Shown piece after piece: positions 9,160-18,543 of a stretch of 64,000 nucleotides of DNA. The first letter of the stretch is position 1. The number at the start of each line of letters is the position of its first letter. The translations under genes and the position numbers were made by a program. A model generated the notes under the pieces. The model had not been told where the DNA came from and made no database searches. It worked only from the letters and a program-made list of their open reading frames with translations. The stretch is taken from the NCBI RefSeq assembly GCF_008370685.1, contig NZ_VTZU01000006.1, forward strand, positions 86,097 to 150,096. The letters run 5' to 3'. The stretch is from Aquimarina sp. RZ0 (GTDB lineage Bacteria; Bacteroidota; Bacteroidia; Flavobacteriales; Flavobacteriaceae).

Positions 9160-10119
9160 ATGATAAAAAAAATAATAGTATTCGTATGTATAGGAACTTT
9201 TTCTGTTTCTTGTGTTTCTTCCAAAGTTCATAAAGAACTGGAAGGTAAGTATACGAGATTAAAACGCGATCATCGCAAACTAGATGATACGTTTAAAGCC
9301 TTGCAAAAATCCAGTGATGCTCATGAATTGGCAGCAAAACAATTGAATGATGCGTACAATAAATTACGTACAGAGAAAAATGAGTTACAAGCCAAATACG
9401 ATGCTGCTTTATCCAATTACAATAATCTAAAAAACTCTTATGATGCGCTAGAAAAAAATAGTTCTGCATCGATAGCCGCCAATAGTAAAAAAAACAGAGA
9501 ACTTCTTGCAACATTAGAAGAAAAAGAAAAGGCATTAACAGCAGAACGCAGTCGCTTAGAAGCCTTACAAAAAGATCTGGATGCCCGTTCTAAACGCGTA
9601 GATGAGCTAGAAGGATTGATCGCTGCCAAAGACGCTAAAATGCAAGCATTAAAAACAGCAATCTCTAATGCGCTCCGTAATTTTGAAGGAAAAGGATTGA
9701 CCGTAGAAGAGCGAAACGGAAAAGTATATATCTCTATGGAAAATAAGCTATTATTTGACTCTGGTAGCTGGGCAGTAGGAACACAAGGTAAAAAGGCGGT
9801 ACAGCAATTAGGATCCGTATTGGCAGAGAATAATGACATTGCGGTATTGATAGAAGGACATACTGATAATGTACCCTATACAGGCAATGGACAGCTCAAA
9901 GGAAACTGGGATCTGTCTACAAAAAGAGCTACAGCTATTGTACACATATTAGTTGAGAACTCGCAGATCGATGCACAAAATCTTACAGCCGCAGGAAGAG
10001 GAGCTTTTGCACCTATAGCCTCTAATGACACAGCAACAGGCAAGGCTAAAAACAGAAGAATCGAGGTGATACTAACACCTAAACTGGATGAGATTACTAA
10101 GTTATTGAATGATATATAA
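9160..10119 (+). CDS. OmpA-family peptidoglycan-binding lipoprotein
   Basis: A 319-residue outer-membrane lipoprotein. The N-terminus is a lipoprotein signal ending in FSVSC (Cys18). Residues 25-170 form a long coiled coil with heptads rich in Lys, Glu and Leu. Residues 190-310 are an OmpA C-terminal domain with the peptidoglycan-binding signature IEGHTDNVPY and NWDLSTKRATAIV, ending in AKNRRIEVIL. It presumably links the outer membrane to peptidoglycan. A strong terminator follows its stop, so the gene is probably monocistronic. Confidence 0.92.
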   Translation: MIKKIIVFVCIGTFSVSCVSSKVHKELEGKYTRLKRDHRKLDDTFKALQKSSDAHELAAKQLNDAYNKLRTEKNELQAKYDAALSNYNNLKNSYDALEKNSSASIAANSKKNRELLATLEEKEKALTAERSRLEALQKDLDARSKRVDELEGLIAAKDAKMQALKTAISNALRNFEGKGLTVEERNGKVYISMENKLLFDSGSWAVGTQGKKAVQQLGSVLAENNDIAVLIEGHTDNVPYTGNGQLKGNWDLSTKRATAIVHILVENSQIDAQNLTAAGRGAFAPIASNDTATGKAKNRRIEVILTPKLDEITKLLNDI

Positions 10120-10140
10120 CGAAATCGAAATTAGCCCACA

Positions 10141-10169
10141 AAAAAAGCTGTCAGTTGACAGCTTTTTTT
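10141..10169 (+). terminator. Rho-independent terminator after the OmpA lipoprotein gene
   Basis: The stem agctgtca / tgacagct with a two-base loop is flanked by an A run and a T run. It can serve both the plus-strand OmpA gene and the convergent gene at 10193-10606. Confidence 0.9.
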
Positions 10170-10192
10170 GTATATATTATAAAAGAGACTTA

Positions 10193-10606
10193 TTAATTAA
10201 ATAAACCTTTTAAAATATCATCAACTTCTTTTCCATTATTTGCTTTAAGTTGTTCTTTTAATATTAAAAGTTTACTTCTAAAACTATCAATAACGTCACT
10301 AGCATTACCTTTATCAAGTTTAATAGCTCGACCTTGACTTGTGAGTAAAGTATAGATATAAGCTTCTTTTGCTTTTGAATTATCTTTTTTTGTTTCCAGA
10401 GATACAGTTCCTGACTTTAAAAGAAAGGAGATGGTATTATCTTGAGCAACCACTTTGTCTGTCATTTCAGAAATATCAGTTGCTAAACTATAAAGTTTTT
10501 CTTGTTCTTCTTTAAGTACTCTCCAATCAGTATCTTTACTGTTAATTTGTGCCTGTGTAGTAAATCCTGCGCCTACCATCAATAGAAGTAGAAATAATTT
10601 TTTCAT
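10193..10606 (-). CDS. Secreted protein of unknown function
   Basis: A 137-residue protein with a clear signal peptide (MKKLFLLLLMVGAGFTTQAQ). The mature part is charged and mostly helical, with few aromatics and no cysteine. I recognise no family. It converges on the OmpA lipoprotein gene and shares its terminator. The start ATG is preceded on the minus strand by an A-rich leader. Confidence 0.75.
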   Translation of the reverse strand: MKKLFLLLLMVGAGFTTQAQINSKDTDWRVLKEEQEKLYSLATDISEMTDKVVAQDNTISFLLKSGTVSLETKKDNSKAKEAYIYTLLTSQGRAIKLDKGNASDVIDSFRSKLLILKEQLKANNGKEVDDILKGLFN

Positions 10607-10971
10607 AATATCTTTGGGTGTTATAAATTTAGTATCAAAACTACGTATTTGATTTCACGTATTCCAAAACGGAATAAAATTAATTTTAGTATTAAAGTTA
10701 TCTTAAAAACGGTTTAAAATAACCAATTTAATTTGAAGATTCCAAAAAGTATGCCACGAATTTAAACAGAAGCACCGTTGAACGACAAAATTTCGAAGAA
10801 ATAATGATCACAGAACCTTATTCTGTAGGATAACTCTCTATTATTGAATACATACCGATGGTGAAAATTTTGACAGCTCCTAAGCTCATATGATCCATTT
10901 CTGATTTAAAATTACTCATCCAAACTTGCTCTTTTTTCGTCAATACTTCAACATAAAAAAAAGTACTGTAG

Positions 10972-11138
10972 TATTATACCATTTCTACCTTAAAATTACC
11001 CACTAAATTTATTCTTTTCCTCTTATGCTTCAAAATAAAAATTAACCGTAGCTAAGACTATGCTGAACTTTTCTTTTTTGCTTAAAGAAAAACAACTGTA
11101 TTTTATTTGGGTAATTTTAAAGCAAAAATGGTATTATA
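10972..11138. repeat. Hairpin element with 31-bp inverted ends and an R4-like core
   Basis: Two arms, 10972-11002 and 11108-11138, are reverse complements at 27 of 31 positions (both carry taaaattaccca). Between them is a core resembling repeat R4 (accgtagcta...tatgct, then an A-rich arm gcttaaagaaaaa). The whole 167-bp segment could fold into one long hairpin. It resembles a small non-autonomous element. Flanking sequence (10607-10971 and 11139-11334) holds no gene I can support. Confidence 0.75.
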
Positions 11139-11334
11139 TGTTGATTCAGATCAAAAATAACAACAAACTAAACCTCTCTAACTATTTGATTGTTAATAAA
11201 ACATGATAAATATTTTTTTAAATTAGAAAGGTCTCTACTATTTTTACGATAAATTTATTAGGAATTTTTGGTTCTGTTTTTTGGGAAAGGACAAAATCAA
11301 ACGTAAAAGGGAATACGAATCAAAACTTATAAGT

Positions 11335-11490
11335 ATGCAGTATAAAGTAATTGATACTAAAAGCCAGTATTTTGGTAAGGTATTAGATTTCGAATCCTGT
11401 TCCAATCTAAGTGATGTAGCAGGAGTACTTCTTAAAATAGAAAGAAATAAAGTCTCACTTTTCAAATTTAATGAGATAGAATTAGTGTAA
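11335..11490 (+). CDS. Small hypothetical protein
   Basis: A 51-residue frame starting MQYKVIDTKSQYFGKVLDF and ending KFNEIELV. The frame is open further upstream from a TTG at 11281, but the ATG at 11335 gives a cleaner small basic/hydrophobic protein. A good terminator 17 bases after the stop supports a real transcript. I do not recognise the family; it could also be the remains of a longer gene. Confidence 0.45.
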   Translation: MQYKVIDTKSQYFGKVLDFESCSNLSDVAGVLLKIERNKVSLFKFNEIELV

Positions 11491-11506
11491 CTTAACAATC
11501 CTAAAC

Positions 11507-11531
11507 GCTCTGAATGTTTCAGAGCTTTTTT
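11507..11531 (+). terminator. Terminator after the small gene, opposite ribE
   Basis: The stem gctctgaa / ttcagagc with loop tgt is followed by a run of T. It lies between the small plus-strand frame and the 3' end of ribE. Confidence 0.8.
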
Positions 11532-11581
11532 ATTTTATTTAATCCCTCATTTTAGAAACTATCCTACATTATTTCAGAATG

Positions 11582-12169
11582 CTACGTTAATTCTGCAATC
11601 CTTTTTACATATTTTCCGATTACATCAAACTCCAGATTGACTAAAGTACCTATCATAAAGGTATTAAAATTCGTATGCGCATAGGTATATGGAATAATTG
11701 CTACGCTAAACATATTTTTTTTAGAATTAACTACTGTCAGACTCACACCATTAACGGTTACAGAGCCTTTTTCTATGGTAATATTACTGAGAGCAGGATC
11801 ATACTCAAAGGTAAAATACCAGCTTCCCTCTGCTTCTTTTATCTCTTTACAAACCGCAATCTGATCTACATGACCTTGTACAATATGACCATCCAGACGC
11901 GCTCCCAGTTTCATGCCGCGCTCCAGATTAACCATTGAACCTATTGCGAGATCTGTAAGATTTGTTTTATCCAGAGTCTCTTTAATAGCCGTAACAGTAT
12001 ATGTATCTGTATCTATAGAAACCACCGTAAGGCAGACACCGTTATGTGCAACGCTCTGATCAATTTTTAGGTCAGAAGTAAAATTTGTTCGAACGGTAAT
12101 ATCAAGATTCTCCTTGTTCATTTGTAGATTCATGATCGTTCCTAACTCTTCAATGATTCCTGTAAACAT
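11582..12169 (-). CDS. ribE: Riboflavin synthase, alpha subunit
   Basis: A 195-residue enzyme converting two 6,7-dimethyl-8-ribityllumazine molecules to riboflavin plus a pyrimidine. It shows the family's internal duplication of two lumazine-binding barrels: the first begins MFTGIIEELG with VAHNGVCLTV, the second has GHIVQGHVDQ and VNGVSLTV. Length is typical. It is divergent from pdxA, with 86 bases between the two starts. Confidence 0.96.
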   Translation of the reverse strand: MFTGIIEELGTIMNLQMNKENLDITVRTNFTSDLKIDQSVAHNGVCLTVVSIDTDTYTVTAIKETLDKTNLTDLAIGSMVNLERGMKLGARLDGHIVQGHVDQIAVCKEIKEAEGSWYFTFEYDPALSNITIEKGSVTVNGVSLTVVNSKKNMFSVAIIPYTYAHTNFNTFMIGTLVNLEFDVIGKYVKRIAELT

Positions 12170-12255
12170 AAATGCAAATTATTTAGTTAAATTTGTGACC
12201 TTAAAAAATTGTAGTCCGGGTTTGGATTTCAAAAATACTTATAAAGTAGGTTATA

Positions 12256-13356
12256 ATGAAGAAAGAAGAAAAAATAAGATTAGGCATTTCTATCGGAGAT
12301 TTGAATGGCATTGGTAGTGAAGTGATCCTTAAAACTTTTGAAGATTCCAGAATGCTGGATTTTTGCACTCCCGTTATTTTTGCATCCGTAAAGGTCCTTT
12401 CCTTTCTAAAAAAACACTATAAAATAAATGCCAACTTACACGGTATTGACAAAACAGCTCAAATTCTGGATGGTAAAATAAATGTGCTAAATGTCTGGAA
12501 AGAGGGAATAGACATTAATTTTGGGCAAGAAAACGAAAAAATAGGAAATTATGCTATTAAATCCCTTACAGCGGCTACTATGGCTTTAAAAAATGAGGAA
12601 ATAGATATATTGGTAACTGCTCCTATAAACAAGCATAGTATTCAATCCGAAGATTTTAAATTCCCGGGACATACAGATTACTTAGATCAGGAATTAGAAG
12701 GAAATAGTTTAATGTTTATGGTTACAGACACCTTAAAAATTGGGTTGCTTACGGATCATGTACCTGTAAAAGACATTGCCGATACTATTACACCTGCGTT
12801 GATAGAACAAAAAATAGCTACTATATACACGGCTTTGAAACAAGATTTTGGCATTAGTAAGCCAAAAATTGCAGTATTAGGAATTAATCCTCATAGTGGA
12901 GATAATGGTGTTATTGGCAAAGAAGATGAAGAAGTACTAAAACCCACAATTAAAAAAATCAATGAATCTGGAAAATTAGTATATGGTCCATATGCAGCCG
13001 ATAGTTTTTTTGGCTCTGATAATTATAAAGCTTTTGATGCCATCGTAGCGTCTTATCATGATCAGGGACTAATTCCGTTTAAGACATTATCTTTTGGTAA
13101 AGGCGTTAATTATACAGCTGGACTAAACAAAGTACGTACCTCTCCAGATCACGGAACAGCTTTTGAAATTGCCGGGAAGAATAAAGCTGATAACAATTCT
13201 TTTAAAGAAGCAGTATTTACCGCACTAAAGATTTTTAAAAACAGACAGGAATACCTTGAGCTCACTAAGAATCCATTAAAAAAACAACCACGCAAACCAC
13301 AGAATAAAGGAGCAAGAGATCAGACCACAAAGAATCAAAAACCTAATATGTCATAA
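12256..13356 (+). CDS. pdxA: 4-hydroxythreonine-4-phosphate dehydrogenase
   Basis: A 366-residue enzyme of the DXP-dependent pyridoxal 5'-phosphate pathway that oxidises 4-phosphohydroxy-L-threonine. Metal-binding histidines are visible in FPGHTDYL, YHDQGLIPFK and TSPDHGTAF, and the N-terminus reads GISIGDLNGIGSEV. The final 30 residues (from about LTKNPLKKQP) are a basic tail rich in Lys, Gln and Asn beyond the usual end. A TAAATTTG box at 12188-12195 could be its promoter. Confidence 0.95.
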   Translation: MKKEEKIRLGISIGDLNGIGSEVILKTFEDSRMLDFCTPVIFASVKVLSFLKKHYKINANLHGIDKTAQILDGKINVLNVWKEGIDINFGQENEKIGNYAIKSLTAATMALKNEEIDILVTAPINKHSIQSEDFKFPGHTDYLDQELEGNSLMFMVTDTLKIGLLTDHVPVKDIADTITPALIEQKIATIYTALKQDFGISKPKIAVLGINPHSGDNGVIGKEDEEVLKPTIKKINESGKLVYGPYAADSFFGSDNYKAFDAIVASYHDQGLIPFKTLSFGKGVNYTAGLNKVRTSPDHGTAFEIAGKNKADNNSFKEAVFTALKIFKNRQEYLELTKNPLKKQPRKPQNKGARDQTTKNQKPNMS

Positions 13357-13438
13357 TTTTAGAATTGCAAAGATCGTTTAATGACTAACTTTCTGATATA
13401 ATTTTACTTACAAAAACGCTTTCATAGTATTTTTTTAT

Positions 13439-13446
13439 TATCTTTG
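13439..13446 (+). promoter_or_regulatory. Bacteroidota-type -7 box for the DUF177-rpmF-fabH-acc cluster
   Basis: TATCTTTG matches the Bacteroidota -7 consensus TAnnTTTG and lies 46 bases before the DUF177 start. A TTTC at 13420-13423 is a weak -33 match. No transcription data are available here. Confidence 0.55.
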
Positions 13447-13491
13447 CACCCGCCTTTGCCGAAGTGGCAAAGACTCAAAACTGATGATGAG

Positions 13492-14031
13492 ATGAAACCA
13501 CTAAAAGAGTTTAACATCCCTTTTGTTGGACTGAAGCAAGGATTGCACGAGTTTGAGTATAAAATTGAGAATACGTTCTTCGAACATTTTGAGTATGACG
13601 AATTCAATGCATCTGCAGTAACAGTAGCGATAGTGTTTAACAAAAAGACAACTATGTTAGAACTTGATTTTAAAGCTACGGGAACTGTAAATGTAAATTG
13701 TGATGTCACCAATGAACCTTTTAATTTACCTATTAAGAATGAGCTTTTCTTGGTAGTTAAGTTTGGAGATGAATATAATGATGAAAACGAAGAACTTCTT
13801 ATCCTCCCTCATGGAGAATATGAAATCAACGTTCAACAATATATCTATGAACTTATTGTACTAGGAGTTCCTTCTAAAAGAGTGCATCCTGGTGTAGAAG
13901 ATGGAACATTAGAATCCGACATACTTGATAAATTAGATGAACTAAGTCCGAAAGAAAAAAAATTAGAGAAAGATAACGAGGAAACAGATCCTCGTTGGGA
14001 TAAATTAAAAAACTTATTAAACGATAAATAA
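13492..14031 (+). CDS. DUF177/YceD family protein
   Basis: A 179-residue protein of the YceD/DUF177 family, which is almost always encoded directly before rpmF and is linked to large-ribosomal-subunit biogenesis. The diagnostic C-terminus DPRWDKLKNLL is present, and the middle has NVNCDVTNEPF. I chose the ATG at 13492 rather than the upstream in-frame TTG at 13444 because it is preceded by gatgatgag and gives the usual N-terminus MKPLKEFNIPF; the earlier start would overlap the promoter box. It lies 9 bases before rpmF. Confidence 0.88.
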   Translation: MKPLKEFNIPFVGLKQGLHEFEYKIENTFFEHFEYDEFNASAVTVAIVFNKKTTMLELDFKATGTVNVNCDVTNEPFNLPIKNELFLVVKFGDEYNDENEELLILPHGEYEINVQQYIYELIVLGVPSKRVHPGVEDGTLESDILDKLDELSPKEKKLEKDNEETDPRWDKLKNLLNDK

Positions 14032-14040
14032 TATTTAGCA

Positions 14041-14238
14041 ATGGCACATCCTAAGAGAAAAATCTCCAAAACCAGAAGAGATAAGAGAAGAACACATTAT
14101 AAAGCTTCTGTACCACAAATTGCTACAGATCCTACTACAGGAGAAGCACATTTATATCACAGAGCACACTGGTTCGAAGGTAAACTATATTACCGTGGAC
14201 AAGTAGTTATTGATAATACAGAAGAAGAAGCCGCATAA
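14041..14238 (+). CDS. rpmF: 50S ribosomal protein L32
   Basis: A 65-residue ribosomal protein starting [19 protein letters not shown]. It lacks the four zinc-binding cysteines found in some L32 proteins, so it is a zinc-independent form. It follows the DUF177 gene and is followed by a terminator, so expression of fabH beyond probably involves read-through or a second promoter. Confidence 0.97.
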   Translation: MAHPKRKISKTRRDKRRTHYKASVPQIATDPTTGEAHLYHRAHWFEGKLYYRGQVVIDNTEEEAA

Positions 14239-14262
14239 GTATTCTGTTAAAATTTTAAAGAG

Positions 14263-14289
14263 AACTCTCGCATTTGTGAGAGTTTTTTT
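14263..14289 (+). terminator. Terminator after rpmF
   Basis: The stem aactctc / gagagtt with loop gcatttgt is followed by seven T. It separates rpmF from fabH by a 171-bp gap. Confidence 0.85.
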
Positions 14290-14409
14290 GTTTTTAGTTG
14301 AATATGTGTCAAAATCAAGTTATTTTGCGCCGTATTTGCATATAATTTAGTAATTTCAACAACTTTTTAGGCATCATTATGCCTTGGTTTATGAAACTAA
14401 AATCATAAT

Positions 14410-15405
14410 ATGAGTAAAATCACAGCCGCTATTACAGCTGTTGGCGCATATGTGCCAGACTACGTGTTAACCAATGACATATTAGCCACTATGGTTGACA
14501 CAAACGATGAATGGATCACCACTCGTACAGGCATTAAAGAACGAAGAATACTAAAAGATAAAGATAAAGGAACTTCTTTCTTAGGTATCAAAGCGGCAGA
14601 AGACTTAATTACTAAAAGAAATCTCGACCCAGAGGAGATAGATATGGTGATTTTTGCTACGGCAACTCCGGATCTTCTCGTAGCCTCTACCGCAGCATAT
14701 GTAGCTTCAAAAATTGGAGCAGTAAACGCTTTTTCTTATGACTTACAAGCAGCTTGTTCCAGTTTTTTATATGGAATGTCAACAGCTGCCAGTTATATAG
14801 AAGCCGGCAGATACAAAAAGGTATTGGTTATAGGGGCAGATAAAATGTCTTCTATCATAGATTACACGGATCGTACTACCTGTATAATATTTGGTGACGG
14901 GGGTGGAGCAGCACTCTTTGAACCTAATAATGAAGGGTTAGGACTACAAGACGAGTATTTACGGACGGATGGGATAGGAAGAGAGTTTCTAAAAATTGAA
15001 GCAGGTGGCTCTTTACTTCCTCCATCAGAAGAAACTATTGCTAATGGGCAACATTTTGTAAGACAAGATGGAAAAACTGTGTTTAAATATGCAGTTTCCA
15101 ATATGGCAGATGCTAGTACCAAAATTATGGAACGTAATAATATTAGTGGAGATGATGTAGATTGGCTTATTGCACATCAGGCTAATAAACGGATCATTAG
15201 TGCTACTGCCAATAGAATGAACTTGGATGAGAACAAAGTTCTTATGAATATTCAAAGATATGGTAATACTACATCGGCAACATTACCATTGTTACTAAGC
15301 GATTACGAAAAACAACTCAAAAAAGGAGATAATATTGTATTTGCCTCATTTGGTGGAGGTTTTACCTGGGGCTCCATTTTTCTAAAATGGGCATATAACT
15401 CCTAA
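14410..15405 (+). CDS. fabH: 3-oxoacyl-ACP synthase III (KAS III)
   Basis: A 331-residue condensing enzyme that starts fatty-acid synthesis from an acyl-CoA and malonyl-ACP. The catalytic triad is visible as Cys116 (DLQAACSSFL), His256 (LIAHQANKR) and Asn286 (RYGNTTSA). Length is typical. It is followed after 28 bases by accB and then accC, a frequent arrangement that puts chain initiation next to malonyl-CoA supply. Confidence 0.97.
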   Translation: MSKITAAITAVGAYVPDYVLTNDILATMVDTNDEWITTRTGIKERRILKDKDKGTSFLGIKAAEDLITKRNLDPEEIDMVIFATATPDLLVASTAAYVASKIGAVNAFSYDLQAACSSFLYGMSTAASYIEAGRYKKVLVIGADKMSSIIDYTDRTTCIIFGDGGGAALFEPNNEGLGLQDEYLRTDGIGREFLKIEAGGSLLPPSEETIANGQHFVRQDGKTVFKYAVSNMADASTKIMERNNISGDDVDWLIAHQANKRIISATANRMNLDENKVLMNIQRYGNTTSATLPLLLSDYEKQLKKGDNIVFASFGGGFTWGSIFLKWAYNS

Positions 15406-15433
15406 AACAACTAAACACACAATACCCAATATT

Positions 15434-15934
15434 ATGGATTTAAAAGAAATTCAGAATTTAATCAAATTCGTGGCTAAATCCGGAGCCAGCGAAGTGAAGT
15501 TAGAGATGGAAGATGTAAAAATCACTATTAAAACAACTTCAGACGACACTAAAGAAACTACAACTATTCTGCAACAAATCCCGGTTGGGAATGCAGTGAA
15601 TTCTCAACAACCTGCAACACCTGCGCAACAAATTGCTACTCCGCTCGCAGTGACTCCTGTAGCAGATACAGGAGCAACAGATGATACTTTGAAATACATT
15701 ACAATAAAATCTCCGATCATCGGGACTTTATACAGAAAACCATCTCCTGATAAACCATCTTTTGTAGAAGTAGGTGATTCTATTAAAGAAGGAGATGTAC
15801 TTTGCATCATAGAAGCTATGAAACTTTTTAACGAAATCGAAAGTGAAGTTTCTGGTAAGATTGTAAAAGTTTTAGTAGATGATAATTCTCCTGTAGAATT
15901 TGATCAACCTTTATTTTTGGTAGACCCATCATAA
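15434..15934 (+). CDS. accB: Biotin carboxyl carrier protein of acetyl-CoA carboxylase
   Basis: A 166-residue carrier protein. The C-terminal biotinyl domain carries the biotinylated Lys130 in IEAMKLFNEIE. An N-terminal helix region (MDLKEIQNLIKFVAKSG) is joined by an Ala/Thr/Pro/Gln-rich flexible linker at about residues 45-80. It transfers carboxyl groups from AccC to the carboxyltransferase. Confidence 0.97.
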   Translation: MDLKEIQNLIKFVAKSGASEVKLEMEDVKITIKTTSDDTKETTTILQQIPVGNAVNSQQPATPAQQIATPLAVTPVADTGATDDTLKYITIKSPIIGTLYRKPSPDKPSFVEVGDSIKEGDVLCIIEAMKLFNEIESEVSGKIVKVLVDDNSPVEFDQPLFLVDPS

Positions 15935-16022
15935 CCCAATTTTAAAATTCCAATTTACAAACCCAAAATCCAATACCATGGAATGGGAATCTGGAATTTG
16001 AGATTTTTAAATTTAGAAAGTT

Positions 16023-17372
16023 ATGTTCAAAAAAATTCTTATTGCCAATAGAGGTGAGATTGCAATGCGTGTAATCAGAACCTGCAAAGAAATGGGTATA
16101 AAATCTGTTGCTGTATATTCTACAGCAGATGCAGAGAGTCTCCATGTCAGATTTGCAGATGAAGCCGTATGTATCGGACCCGCATCAAGTGCAGAATCGT
16201 ATTTAAAGATGTCTAATATTATTGCAGCGGCAGAAATCACCAATGCGGATGCTATACATCCCGGATATGGATTCTTATCAGAAAATGCCAAGTTTTCTAA
16301 AATTTGCGAAGAACACGAAATAAAATTTATTGGTGCCAGCGCAGAGATGATTGACAGGATGGGGGATAAAGCATCAGCAAAATCTACGATGATTGAAGCA
16401 GGTGTACCTTGCGTACCAGGAAGTGAAGGTATAATTCCTGATTTTGAAACTTGTATAAAAGTTGCCAAAGAAACAGGATATCCGGTAATGCTAAAAGCTA
16501 GTGCTGGTGGTGGTGGAAAAGGTATGCGAGCCGTTTGGAAAGAAGAAGAGCTCCAAAATGCCTGGGAATCTGCCAGACAAGAGAGTAAAGCTGCCTTTGG
16601 GAATGACGATATGTACATGGAGAAACTTATCGAAGAACCTCGCCATATCGAAATACAAATTGTTGGTGACAGTAATGGAAGAGCTTGCCACTTGTCTGAA
16701 AGAGATTGCTCCGTACAACGAAGACATCAAAAACTAACAGAAGAAACTCCTTCTCCATTCATGACCGATGAATTAAGAGAACAAATGGGAACAGCAGCGG
16801 TAAAAGCAGCAGAATATATCAAATATGAAGGAGCTGGTACTGTTGAGTTTTTAGTAGATAAGCATAGAAACTTCTATTTTATGGAAATGAATACCCGTAT
16901 CCAGGTAGAACATCCAATTACAGAACAAGTTGTTGACTATGACTTAATAAGAGAACAAATATTAGTAGCAGCAGGAGTGCCTATTTCTGGTAAAAATTAT
17001 TTTCCACAATTACACTCTATAGAATGTAGAATCAATGCAGAAGATCCGTATAAAGATTTTCGCCCTTCACCAGGTAAAATAACTAATTTACATCTTCCTG
17101 GAGGTCATGGAGTACGTATTGATACTCACGTATACAGTGGTTATATTATACCGCCAAATTATGATTCTATGATTGCAAAATTAATTACTACTGCGCAAAC
17201 TCGTGAAGAAGCAATTAATAAAATGAAAAGAGCACTCGATGAATTTGTAGTAGAAGGAATAAAAACCACAGTTCCTTTCCATAGACAATTGATGGATCAT
17301 CCTGATTATGTTTCTGGAAATTACACAACAAAATTTATGGAAGACTTCACTATGGAAGATCCTGTACAATAA
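16023..17372 (+). CDS. accC: Biotin carboxylase subunit of acetyl-CoA carboxylase
   Basis: A 449-residue ATP-grasp enzyme that carboxylates biotin on AccB. Motifs include the N-terminal [16 protein letters not shown], the glycine-rich ATP loop [20 protein letters not shown], the catalytic [12 protein letters not shown], and [12 protein letters not shown]. The gene lies 88 bases after accB, a slightly long gap without another gene. A terminator follows the stop. Confidence 0.97.
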   Translation: MFKKILIANRGEIAMRVIRTCKEMGIKSVAVYSTADAESLHVRFADEAVCIGPASSAESYLKMSNIIAAAEITNADAIHPGYGFLSENAKFSKICEEHEIKFIGASAEMIDRMGDKASAKSTMIEAGVPCVPGSEGIIPDFETCIKVAKETGYPVMLKASAGGGGKGMRAVWKEEELQNAWESARQESKAAFGNDDMYMEKLIEEPRHIEIQIVGDSNGRACHLSERDCSVQRRHQKLTEETPSPFMTDELREQMGTAAVKAAEYIKYEGAGTVEFLVDKHRNFYFMEMNTRIQVEHPITEQVVDYDLIREQILVAAGVPISGKNYFPQLHSIECRINAEDPYKDFRPSPGKITNLHLPGGHGVRIDTHVYSGYIIPPNYDSMIAKLITTAQTREEAINKMKRALDEFVVEGIKTTVPFHRQLMDHPDYVSGNYTTKFMEDFTMEDPVQ

Positions 17373-17385
17373 ATAATTAAACGAT

Positions 17386-17413
17386 AAAGCCTCTCTATAC
17401 GGAGGCTTTTTTT
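17386..17413 (+). terminator. Terminator after accC
   Basis: The stem aaagcctc / gaggcttt is followed by T residues and ends right at the start codon of the next gene, so the oxidoreductase at 17414 begins immediately after the T run. Confidence 0.8.
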
Positions 17414-18526
17414 ATGAATCTAAGTTATTGGGAATACAAAACCTGGTTATCTAATATTGATTTTACGGTTGTTGGCAGTGGAATCGTAGGACTTAGTTGT
17501 GCTCTTCGCTTAAAAGAAAAATTCCCAAAAGCTAAGATTCTGGTTCTGGAAAGAGGTGTACTACCCAACGGAGCAAGTACAAAAAATGCAGGATTTGCCT
17601 GTTTCGGTAGCTTGTCTGAGATAATAGAGGATCTCAATTCACATGCAGAAGAAGAAGTATTACAACTTATTGAGAAAAGAACTCAGGGACTTGAGCTATT
17701 GCGAAAAAATTTGGGCGATCGTGCCATAGAGTATGTTCAATATGGAGGATATGAGCTATTTACCAAAGAAGACAAATATCTGTATGAAGAATGTTTGTCA
17801 GAAAGAAAACGTATTAATAGTTTATTATATCCCATTTTTCAGGAACAAGTATTTATACAAAAGGAAAATATTTTTGGTTTTAAAAATATAGAATCTCATT
17901 ATTTCGTAAATCGGTTTGAAGGTCAGATTGATACCGGAAAGATGATGGAAGCCCTTCTTAAAAAGGTACAAATTGCAGGAATTAAAATTTTAAATAATTG
18001 TAATTTAGAAGAAATCAATGAGCGTATTACTTCTGTAGAACTCAAAACAAATCTGGTAACATTTTATACTACTAAGTTATTAATAGCCACCAATGGTTTT
18101 GCGTCGCAATTAGGTATTGAGCACGTAAAACCAGCACGTGCACAAGTATTAATAACAAAACCGATTAAAGATTTGGCTATTAAAGGTACTTTTCATCTGG
18201 ATAGAGGATATTACTATTTTAGGAATATTGATAATAGAATTCTTCTGGGTGGAGGCAGAAATCTTAATTTTAAAACAGAAGAGACGACTGAAATGGCACA
18301 GACTGAATTAGTACAGCAAAAATTAGAAGAGATGCTAAAAAAAATAGTTATTCCCTCTTTTGATTTCGAGATAGCTCATCGATGGAGTGGTATTATGGGC
18401 ATTGGAAACCAAAAAAAATCAATCATCAATCAAATTTCTAATCACGTTTTTTGTGGCGTAAGACTTGGCGGCATGGGTGTATCGATAGGGAGTATGGTTG
18501 GTAGAGAATTGGCAGATCTTTTGTAA
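17414..18526 (+). CDS. FAD-dependent oxidoreductase (DAO family)
   Basis: A 370-residue enzyme of the D-amino-acid oxidase (DAO) family. The N-terminal dinucleotide-binding motif is FTVVGSGIVGLSCALRL, followed by the acidic ribose-binding residue in VLERG. The segment GASTKNAGFACFG is typical of amine and amino-acid oxidases, and the C-terminal FAD motif RWSGIMGIG and GVRLGGMGVSIGSMVG is intact. The substrate is not predictable. mtgA follows 17 bases downstream. The ATG directly abuts the terminator of accC. Confidence 0.88.
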   Translation: MNLSYWEYKTWLSNIDFTVVGSGIVGLSCALRLKEKFPKAKILVLERGVLPNGASTKNAGFACFGSLSEIIEDLNSHAEEEVLQLIEKRTQGLELLRKNLGDRAIEYVQYGGYELFTKEDKYLYEECLSERKRINSLLYPIFQEQVFIQKENIFGFKNIESHYFVNRFEGQIDTGKMMEALLKKVQIAGIKILNNCNLEEINERITSVELKTNLVTFYTTKLLIATNGFASQLGIEHVKPARAQVLITKPIKDLAIKGTFHLDRGYYYFRNIDNRILLGGGRNLNFKTEETTEMAQTELVQQKLEEMLKKIVIPSFDFEIAHRWSGIMGIGNQKKSIINQISNHVFCGVRLGGMGVSIGSMVGRELADLL

Positions 18527-18543
18527 GAAAGCATTATATTTTG

